Assembly (NCBI RefSeq): GCF_000497445.1
Contig: NZ_CM002285.1
Span: 2,865,983-2,886,283 of the forward strand
Origin: Streptomyces roseochromogenus subsp. oscitans DS 12.976
GTDB taxonomy: Bacteria; Actinomycetota; Actinomycetes; Streptomycetales; Streptomycetaceae
DNA: 20,301 nucleotides
Direction of reading: 5' to 3'
A program made the translations under genes and the position numbers. The notes beneath the pieces were generated by a model. It searched no databases and was not told the origin of the DNA. It saw only the letters and a list, made by a program, of their open reading frames with translations. Positions 15,385 to 20,301 of this stretch are shown in pieces (the first letter of the stretch is position 1; each line of letters opens with the position of its first letter).

Positions 15385-17451
15385 GTGAGCAGCAGTTCCT
15401 CTCGCAGACGCGCCCCCCACACAGCGCAGCGCCCCGCAACTCAGCGCACCACGGCACACCGCCGCACCGCCGCCGTCGCCCTCGCCGGTGTCGCCGCCCT
15501 GATCGCCGCCGCCGTCCAGTCGGGCGCGGCCAGCGCCGCGCCGGCGAAGCCGCAGGCAGGCAAGATGAATGCGGCCCATGTCGCGGCCAGGCTCACGCCC
15601 TCGCAGCGCGTCGAGCTGATCCGCCACGCCGACGCCACGCGGGCCGCCACCGCCCGGTCGCTCGGCCTCGGCGCCCAGGAGAAGCTGGTCGTCAAGGACG
15701 TCGTCAAGGACGGCGACGGCACCCTGCACACCCGCTACGAGCGCACATACGCGGGCCTTCCGGTGCTCGGCGGCGACCTGGTCGTGGACACCCGGTCGGG
15801 CAAGACCATGGACGTCATCAAGGCCACCGGCGCCACACTGAAGGTCGCCGGCCTCACCCCGGCCGTGTCGAAGGCCGCCGCAGAGAAGCAGGCCGTGCAG
15901 CGGGCCAAGGCGCGCGGCGGCAGCAAGCCGGCGGCGGACAGCGTACGCAAGGTGATCTGGGCGGCGAGCGGAAAGCCCGTCCTGGCCTACGAGACCGTCG
16001 TCGGCGGCCTCCAGGACGACGGCACCCCGAACCAGCTGCACGTCATCACCGACGCCACGACCGGCAAGAAGCTCTACGAGTACCAGGGCATCGAGACCGG
16101 CATCGGCAACACCCAGTACAGCGGCCAGGTGAACCTGACCACGACCCAGTCGGGTTCGTCGTACACGCTGACCGACGGGGCGCGCGGCGGCCACAAGACG
16201 TACAACCTGGACCACGGCACCGACGGCACCGGCACCCTGTTCTCGCAGAGCAACGACACCTGGGGCGACGGCACCACGTCGAACGCCGCGACCGCGGGCT
16301 CGGACGCCCACTACGGCGCGCAGGAGACCTGGGACTTCTACAAGGACACCTTCGGCCGCAGCGGCATCAGGAACGACGGTGTCGGCGCCTACTCGCGCGT
16401 CCACTACGGCGACTCGTATGTCAACGCCTTCTGGGACGACGGCTGCTTCTGCATGACCTACGGCGACGGCTCGGGCAACCAGGATCCGCTGACCAGCCTC
16501 GATGTCGCCGGGCACGAGATGAGCCACGGAGTCACCTCCAACACCGCGGGCCTGAACTACAGCGACGAGTCCGGCGGGCTCAACGAGGCGACCAGCGACA
16601 TCATGGGCACCGGCGTGGAGTTCTACGCCAACAACGCCTCCGACCCCGGTGACTACCTCATCGGCGAGAAGATCAACATCAACGGCGACGGCACCCCGCT
16701 GCGCTACATGGACAAGCCCAGCAAGGACGGCAACTCGGCCGACTCCTGGTACTCGGGCGTCGGCAACCTCGACGTGCACTACTCCTCGGGCGTCGCCAAC
16801 CACTTCTTCTACCTGCTGAGCGAGGGCAGCGGCGCCAAGACGATCAACGGCGTCAGCTACGACTCGCCGACCGCGGACGGACTTCCGGTCACCGGCATCG
16901 GCCGGGACAAGGCGCTGCAGATCTGGTACCGGGCGCTGACCACCAAGTTCACCTCCACCACCGACTACGCCGCCGCCCGCACCGGCACCCTCGCGGCGGC
17001 CGGCGAGCTGTACGGCACCTCCAGCAACGAGTACAACGCGGTGCAGGACGCCTGGGCAGGCGTCGCGGTCGGTTCGCGCTCCGGCGGCGGTACGGGCGGC
17101 GGTTCGACGTACGAGAGCAACACCCAGGTGGCCATCCCGGACAACGGGCCGGCCGTCACCTCGGACATCACGGTCTCCGGCCGGAGCGGCAAGGCGCCGA
17201 GCAACCTCCAGGTGAGCGTCGACATCACGCACACCTGGCGGGGCGACCTGGTGATCGACCTCGTCGGCCCGTCGGGCAAGGCCTACCGGCTGAAGAACTT
17301 CAGCTCCTCGGACTCGGCACACGATGTGAAGCAGACCTACACGGTCAACGCGTCCGCCGAACAGGCCAACGGCACCTGGAAGTTGCGGGTACAGGATCAG
17401 GCCACGTACGACACCGGAACGATCAACGACTGGAAGCTGACGTTCCCGTAA
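15385..17451 (+). CDS. Secreted M4 (thermolysin-family) metalloprotease with C-terminal P domain
   Basis: A 688-residue preproprotein. A long N-terminal region with a hydrophobic signal core (VALAGVAALIAAAV, cleavage near ASA-AP) precedes an FTP propeptide (about 75-125; YAGLPVLGGDLVV) and a PepSY propeptide (about 165-225). The M4 catalytic domain follows, with zinc ligands H377 and H381 in GHEMSHGVT and E401 in LNEATSDIMG, catalytic E378, and the catalytic His H465 in NLDVHYSSGVANH. A Gly/Ser linker (about 568-575) leads to a P/Homo-B domain (about 580-688; IPDNGPAVTSDI, THTWRGDLVIDL). It should be autoprocessed and degrade extracellular protein. GTG 15385 has AAGGAG 5 nt upstream; the frame is open back to 15289 but without a ribosome site. 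The adjacent paralog lacks the P domain. Confidence 0.93.
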   Translation: MSSSSSRRRAPHTAQRPATQRTTAHRRTAAVALAGVAALIAAAVQSGAASAAPAKPQAGKMNAAHVAARLTPSQRVELIRHADATRAATARSLGLGAQEKLVVKDVVKDGDGTLHTRYERTYAGLPVLGGDLVVDTRSGKTMDVIKATGATLKVAGLTPAVSKAAAEKQAVQRAKARGGSKPAADSVRKVIWAASGKPVLAYETVVGGLQDDGTPNQLHVITDATTGKKLYEYQGIETGIGNTQYSGQVNLTTTQSGSSYTLTDGARGGHKTYNLDHGTDGTGTLFSQSNDTWGDGTTSNAATAGSDAHYGAQETWDFYKDTFGRSGIRNDGVGAYSRVHYGDSYVNAFWDDGCFCMTYGDGSGNQDPLTSLDVAGHEMSHGVTSNTAGLNYSDESGGLNEATSDIMGTGVEFYANNASDPGDYLIGEKININGDGTPLRYMDKPSKDGNSADSWYSGVGNLDVHYSSGVANHFFYLLSEGSGAKTINGVSYDSPTADGLPVTGIGRDKALQIWYRALTTKFTSTTDYAAARTGTLAAAGELYGTSSNEYNAVQDAWAGVAVGSRSGGGTGGGSTYESNTQVAIPDNGPAVTSDITVSGRSGKAPSNLQVSVDITHTWRGDLVIDLVGPSGKAYRLKNFSSSDSAHDVKQTYTVNASAEQANGTWKLRVQDQATYDTGTINDWKLTFP
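16579..16739 (+). repeat. 161-bp perfect repeat, copy 1 (metalloprotease gene 1)
   Basis: This segment, from ctcaacgagg to ggcaactcggc, is identical base for base to 18851-19011 in the paralogous gene, wobble positions included. Flanking codons differ at many third positions. A second shorter identity, 59 nt, links 15998-16056 with 18255-18313. Confidence 0.9.
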
Positions 17452-17477
17452 AGCGGCCGTCAAAAGCCCGGGAACTG

Positions 17478-17514
17478 GGCGTCGTCCGAGGGTGCGGCAC
17501 CCTCGGACGACGCC
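17478..17514 (+). terminator. Terminator hairpin after metalloprotease gene 1
   Basis: A perfect 17-bp stem (17478-17494 with 17498-17514; core gtcgtccgagggtg) with the 3-nt loop cgg starts 26 nt after the stop codon. It should stop transcription before the second metalloprotease gene, so the two are probably separate units with their own promoters. Confidence 0.85.
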
Positions 17515-17527
17515 GCTTAACACACAG

Positions 17528-17537
17528 GAAACGTTTC
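17528..17537. promoter_or_regulatory. Palindrome GAAACGTTTC, LacI-type operator candidate
   Basis: A perfect 10-bp palindrome with a central CG in the context ggaaacgtttctc. LacI-family regulators of Streptomyces often bind palindromes of this form. It lies 152 nt before the start of the second metalloprotease gene and 13 nt before its conserved promoter block. No equivalent was seen before the first gene. The assignment rests on form only. Confidence 0.35.
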
Positions 17538-17550
17538 TCGGACAGTCGAC

Positions 17551-17608
17551 TTTCGGCCAACATCACTTCAGGGTCCTGACATGTACGCGCCCCTGATGTC
17601 ACCCTTCC
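17551..17608 (+). promoter_or_regulatory. Conserved upstream block of metalloprotease gene 2 (TGACA-N15-TGTCA)
   Basis: Counterpart of 15165-15222: tttcggccaa, a 13-nt gap, tcctgaca, then tgtcacccttcc. The inverted repeat is TGACAT (17577-17582) / ATGTCA (17596-17601). By hand alignment the last 34 nt match copy 1 at 24 positions, while the 13-nt gap matches at only about 3, so the conserved parts look selected. CTGACA and CACCCT 18 nt apart could be -35/-10. It ends 81 nt before the GTG start. Confidence 0.55.
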
Positions 17609-17689
17609 TTCACCCGCCGCAGAGCTTCACCACACAACTTCCGGCCAGTAACCCCACGCTGACCGGACTCCCCACAACAAGGAGCTTGC

Positions 17690-19348
17690 GTGACCCCCCG
17701 CTACCCGCGTCACAAGCGCGCCACTCTGGCCGCCGCCACCGCCGTCGCCGCCGGAGCCCTCATCTCCACCGGTCTGGCCACCAGCGCCTCCGCCCAGACC
17801 CCGGCCGGTACCGCCGCCAAACCCCTGGCCGCCGCCCCGGCCGCGCTGTCCGCCGCCGCCCGCACCTCCCTGATACAGAAGGCGCAGGCCGACGCCGCCG
17901 CGACGGCACAGCAGATAGGCCTCGGCGCCAAGGAGAAGCTGATCGTCAAGGACGTCGTCAAGGACGCCGACGGCACCGTCCACACCCGCTACGAGCGCAC
18001 CTACGCCGGCCTTCCCGTGCTCGGCGGCGACCTCGTCGTGCACACCGCCAAGTCCGGCAAGACCGAGGGGGTCACCAGAGCGACCAAGGCGACCATCAAG
18101 GTGGCCTCGCTCAAGCCGCAGATCACGGCCGCCAAGGCCGCGCAGCAGGCGGTGTCCGCCGCCCGGACCCTCGGCTCCGCCAAGTCCACCGCGAACGGCG
18201 CCCGCAAGGTGATCTGGGCCGGCTCCGGCAAGCCGGTCCTCGCCTACGAGACGATCGTCGGCGGCCTCCAGGACGACGGCACCCCGAACCAGCTGCACGT
18301 CATCACCGACGCCGCCACCGGCAAGAAGCTCTTCCAGTACCAGGGCATCGAGAACGCGACCGGCACCGGCAAGACGCTGTACTCCGGGACCGTCAGCCTC
18401 TCCACCACGCAGTCGGGCTCGTCGTACAACCTGACCGACGCCACCCGGGGCGGTCACAAGACCTACAACCTGGCCCGCAAGACGTCCGGCAAGGGCACCC
18501 TGGTCAGCAACTCGACCAACGTCTTCGGCACCGGCACCGCCTCCACCTCCTCCAGCGACCAGACGGCCGCCGCCGACGCCGCCTACGGCGCGCAGGAGAC
18601 CTGGGACTTCTACAAGAACACGTTCGGCCGCAGCGGCATCAAGAACGACGGTGTCGGCGCCTACTCCCGCGTGCACTACGGCAGCAACTACGTCAACGCC
18701 TTCTGGGACGACAGCTGCTTCTGCATGACCTACGGCGACGGCTCGGCCAACAAGGACCCGCTGACCTCGCTGGACGTGGCGGGCCACGAGATGAGCCACG
18801 GTGTCACCGCCAACACCGCGGGCCTGGACTACAGCGGCGAGTCCGGCGGCCTCAACGAGGCGACCAGCGACATCATGGGCACCGGCGTGGAGTTCTACGC
18901 CAACAACGCCTCCGACCCCGGTGACTACCTCATCGGCGAGAAGATCAACATCAACGGCGACGGCACCCCGCTGCGCTACATGGACAAGCCCAGCAAGGAC
19001 GGCAACTCGGCGGACTCCTGGTCCTCCTCCGTCGGCAACCTGGACGTCCACTACTCGTCCGGTGTCGCGAACCACTTCTTCTACCTCCTGTCGGAGGGCA
19101 GCGGCGCCAAGACGATCAACGGGGTCTCGTACGACTCCCCGACCTCCGACGGCTCCAAGGTCACCGGCATCGGCCGGGACAAGGCGCTGCAGATCTGGTA
19201 CCGGGCGCTGACGACGTACTTCACGTCGACCACCGACTACGCGGACGCCCGCTCGGGCACCCTGAAGGCGGCGGCCGACCTGTACGGCTCCGGCAGCACC
19301 GAGTACAACACGGTGGCGGCGGCCTGGTCCGCGGTCAACGTCAGCTGA
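17690..19348 (+). CDS. Secreted M4 (thermolysin-family) metalloprotease, short form
   Basis: A 552-residue preproprotein. The signal peptide (MTPRYPRHKRATLAAATAV to about ATSASA-QT) is followed by the FTP propeptide (about 75-125), PepSY (about 160-222) and the M4 catalytic domain, with H366 and H370 in GHEMSHGVT, catalytic E367, third zinc ligand E390 in LNEATSDIMG and catalytic His H454 in NLDVHYSSGVANH. It ends at the catalytic domain (AAWSAVNVS) and lacks the P domain of its upstream paralog. Both paralogs share a Cys-Phe-Cys motif (C343, C345 here) before MTYGDG that thermolysin lacks. GTG 17690 has AAGGAG 5 nt upstream. A strong hairpin precedes and another follows it, so it is probably monocistronic, driven by the conserved block at 17551-17608 and perhaps controlled at the palindrome at 17528. 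Confidence 0.93.
   Translation: MTPRYPRHKRATLAAATAVAAGALISTGLATSASAQTPAGTAAKPLAAAPAALSAAARTSLIQKAQADAAATAQQIGLGAKEKLIVKDVVKDADGTVHTRYERTYAGLPVLGGDLVVHTAKSGKTEGVTRATKATIKVASLKPQITAAKAAQQAVSAARTLGSAKSTANGARKVIWAGSGKPVLAYETIVGGLQDDGTPNQLHVITDAATGKKLFQYQGIENATGTGKTLYSGTVSLSTTQSGSSYNLTDATRGGHKTYNLARKTSGKGTLVSNSTNVFGTGTASTSSSDQTAAADAAYGAQETWDFYKNTFGRSGIKNDGVGAYSRVHYGSNYVNAFWDDSCFCMTYGDGSANKDPLTSLDVAGHEMSHGVTANTAGLDYSGESGGLNEATSDIMGTGVEFYANNASDPGDYLIGEKININGDGTPLRYMDKPSKDGNSADSWSSSVGNLDVHYSSGVANHFFYLLSEGSGAKTINGVSYDSPTSDGSKVTGIGRDKALQIWYRALTTYFTSTTDYADARSGTLKAAADLYGSGSTEYNTVAAAWSAVNVS
18851..19011 (+). repeat. 161-bp perfect repeat, copy 2 (metalloprotease gene 2)
   Basis: Identical to 16579-16739 in the upstream paralog. 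It covers the third zinc ligand and the following GTGVEFYANNASDPGDYL region. See copy 1. Confidence 0.9.
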
Positions 19349-19367
19349 CGCTTGAGCGGTTGACAAC

Positions 19368-19405
19368 GGGCGACACCCGGGAGGAAGGCGTTCCGGGTGT
19401 CGCCC
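19368..19405 (+). terminator. Terminator hairpin after metalloprotease gene 2
   Basis: Inverted repeat gggcgacacccgg (19368-19380) and its perfect 13-bp complement (19393-19405) around a 12-nt loop, 20 nt after the stop codon. It also lies immediately before the putative promoter of the DUF1990 gene. Confidence 0.75.
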
Positions 19406-19411
19406 TACGCT
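19406..19411 (+). promoter_or_regulatory. Candidate -10 of a leaderless DUF1990 transcript
   Basis: TACGCT matches the TANNNT pattern and ends 8 nt before ATG 19420. There is no ribosome-binding sequence before this ATG, which together suggests transcription starting at or next to the start codon. A matching -35 is not obvious; the hairpin occupies that place. Confidence 0.3.
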
Positions 19412-19419
19412 TGTGACCC

Positions 19420-19941
19420 ATGTCCTCGGCGCCCTTCACCTACGAGCCGGTCGGCGCGACCCGCGACGACCTGACGTACTGCCCGCCCGGCTTCCACCCC
19501 CTGCACGTCCGCACCCGCCTCGGCGAGGGCCAGAAACTCTTCCACCGGGCCGCCGAGGCGGTCCTCGGCTGGGAGATGCACCGAGCCCTGGGCGTGGGCA
19601 TCGGCGCCACGGCCGACCGCGCGGCCCCCGGCGTGGACGTCACGGTCACCCTGGCAGGCTTCCTGAAAGCCCCCTGCCGCGTCATCTGGACCACCGAGGA
19701 ACCCCGCCGGGCCGGCTGGGCCTACGGCACCCTGGAGGGCCACCCCGAGTGCGGCGAGGAGGCCTTCGTGGTCGACCGCACGGGCGACGGCACGGTCTGG
19801 CTGACGGTCGCGGCCTTCAGCAAGGGTGCCAAGTGGTACGCCCGGGCGGGCGGCCCGGCGACCCGGGGCCTGCAGCACGCGTACGCCCGGCGGTGTGGCA
19901 CGGTGCTGCGCAAGCTGTGCGCCGAGTTCACGGAAGACTGA
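19420..19941 (+). CDS. DUF1990 family protein
   Basis: A 173-residue soluble protein with no signal peptide or membrane span. It shows the DUF1990 pattern: an N-terminal FTYEPVGATR, then PPGFHPLHVRTRLGEG, FHRAAEAVLGWEMHRALGVG, a central beta-rich part (VTVTLAGFLKAPCRVIW, AGWAYGTLEGHPECGEEAF), a conserved VWLTVAAFSKGAKWYARAGG and a C-terminal helix with QHAYARRCGTVLRKL. The length is normal for the family. The biochemical function is unknown; the fold is thought to resemble START/SRPBCC-like ligand-binding domains, which is only suggestive. It is a single-gene unit between two hairpins. ATG 19420 is the first Met and fits the family start; no ribosome site precedes it. Confidence 0.9.
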   Translation: MSSAPFTYEPVGATRDDLTYCPPGFHPLHVRTRLGEGQKLFHRAAEAVLGWEMHRALGVGIGATADRAAPGVDVTVTLAGFLKAPCRVIWTTEEPRRAGWAYGTLEGHPECGEEAFVVDRTGDGTVWLTVAAFSKGAKWYARAGGPATRGLQHAYARRCGTVLRKLCAEFTED

Positions 19942-19991
19942 TGCCCCGTGAACTCCCGTGCGGCTCCCGCTTCCGGACCCTGCTCCATCAA

Positions 19992-20024
19992 AGACGCTCG
20001 GCTGGGAAACCCAGCCGAGCGTCT
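19992..20024. terminator. Bidirectional terminator hairpin
   Basis: A perfect 15-bp inverted repeat (agacgctcggctggg at 19992-20006 and its complement at 20010-20024) with loop aaa. It lies between the convergent DUF1990 gene (stop 19941) and the FG-GAP gene (stop 20116) and could end transcription from both sides. Confidence 0.85.
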
Positions 20025-20115
20025 GTCCCAACTGCTCGCGGTTTGATCAACTCACCGCGGTGTCGCAACGGCTCCCTGAATTCGCCGAGCCGGGGCCCGT
20101 GCGGAACCGGGAGTC

Positions 20116-20301
20116 TTACCAGCCGCCCTGGCTGACCAGGGTGCCGGCGCTGATGGTGCCGTCGCCGTTGCCCACGTAGGTGTGCAGGGAGTCGTTGTAC
20201 CAGTCACCGAGCAGGTCGGTCTTGCCGTCGCCGTTGAAGTCGCCGGCGGCGAGGGACTGCATGGTCGACCAGCTGGTACCGCCGTACAAGGCGGCGCTCG
20301 C
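20116..20301 (-). CDS. FG-GAP/VCBS repeat protein, C-terminal end (5' part outside window)
   Basis: The - strand frame is open from the right edge to TAA at 20116-20118, giving the last 61 residues. They contain an FG-GAP/VCBS calcium-binding repeat, LAAGDFNGDGKTDLLGDW, followed by a second half-repeat TYVGNGDGTISAG and the end LVSQGGW. Such repeats form beta-propeller blades in secreted Streptomyces proteins, often attached to enzymatic or binding domains, which here would lie outside the window. Extracellular location is inferred from the family. Confidence 0.88.
   Translation of the reverse strand, partial: ASAALYGGTSWSTMQSLAAGDFNGDGKTDLLGDWYNDSLHTYVGNGDGTISAGTLVSQGGW

Noticed and set aside
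15232..17523. Long - strand open frames opposite the metalloproteases (also 17627-19366)
   Set aside because: They exist in both paralogs only because the sense genes share codon bias. Their Val/Gly/Ala/Arg-rich translations lack domains.
16579..19011. Transposition or an insertion element as the cause of the repeated protease sequence
   Set aside because: The repeats are inside homologous coding frames, have no terminal inverted repeats, target duplications or transposase, and fit gene duplication plus conversion.
19360..19365. TTGACA as the -35 of the DUF1990 gene
   Set aside because: Spacing to TACGCT (19406) is about 40 nt, and the hexamer lies just upstream of the terminator stem, so it is probably chance.
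1..20301. Defence system, biosynthetic gene cluster, prophage, CRISPR or tRNA genes
   Set aside because: I looked for hallmark proteins, repeats and tRNA-like cloverleaf sequence by eye and saw none. Apart from the gene-poor 3310-3948 region, base composition looks uniform.

Overview
The window looks like chromosomal DNA of a Streptomyces or a close relative. It is very GC-rich, third codon positions are strongly G/C-biased, several genes start with GTG (one with TTG), neighbouring genes often overlap by four bases, and the families are typical of Streptomyces (M4 metalloproteases with FTP/PepSY propeptides, NarL-type two-component pairs, heterodimeric ABC exporters, DUF1990, FG-GAP proteins). 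I see no tRNA, rRNA, CRISPR array, insertion sequence or prophage.

Layout. Positions 1-2434 (+): the possible tail of an unidentified gene, a family 2 glycosyltransferase and a PIG-V-like multispanning mannosyltransferase, linked by ATGA overlaps, probably for lipid-linked sugar synthesis and transfer at the membrane. A perfect 16-bp hairpin separates them from a convergent small secreted HNH-type protein (2498-3022, -). Positions 3310-3948 carry no intact gene, only what look like decayed coding fragments. Positions 3949-7676 (-): two half-ABC exporter genes coupled by a TTGA overlap. Positions 7824-11414 (+): a DrrA/YvfR-like ATPase, its ABC-2 permease, a histidine kinase and a NarL/LuxR response regulator, very likely one self-controlled efflux operon. 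Positions 11523-15091 (+): a second half-ABC exporter pair coupled by a GTGA overlap. Positions 15385-19348 (+): two tandem paralogous secreted M4 (thermolysin-family) metalloproteases, the first with an extra C-terminal P domain. Positions 19420-19941 (+): a DUF1990 protein. From 20116 to the right edge (-): the C-terminal end of an FG-GAP/VCBS repeat protein.

How the genes fit together. Three ABC export systems lie within about 11 kb. Both half-transporter pairs are asymmetric in the same way and in the same gene order: the first gene supplies an intact LSGGQ signature but has a damaged catalytic core, and the second supplies intact Walker A/B and H-loop but a damaged signature. In the 11523-15091 pair this is extreme, because the first subunit has lost Walker A, the Walker B aspartate, the Q-loop and the H-loop. 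Only one ATP site can then be complete.

The two metalloprotease genes share a 58-nt upstream block that contains a spaced palindrome, TGACA-N15-TGTCA, at identical spacing. They also share a 161-bp stretch of perfect nucleotide identity that includes wobble positions, which suggests recent gene conversion. The asymmetric exporter, the shared protease promoter block and the conversion tract are the observations most worth checking. I found no clearly new multi-gene system such as a defence island or biosynthetic cluster.
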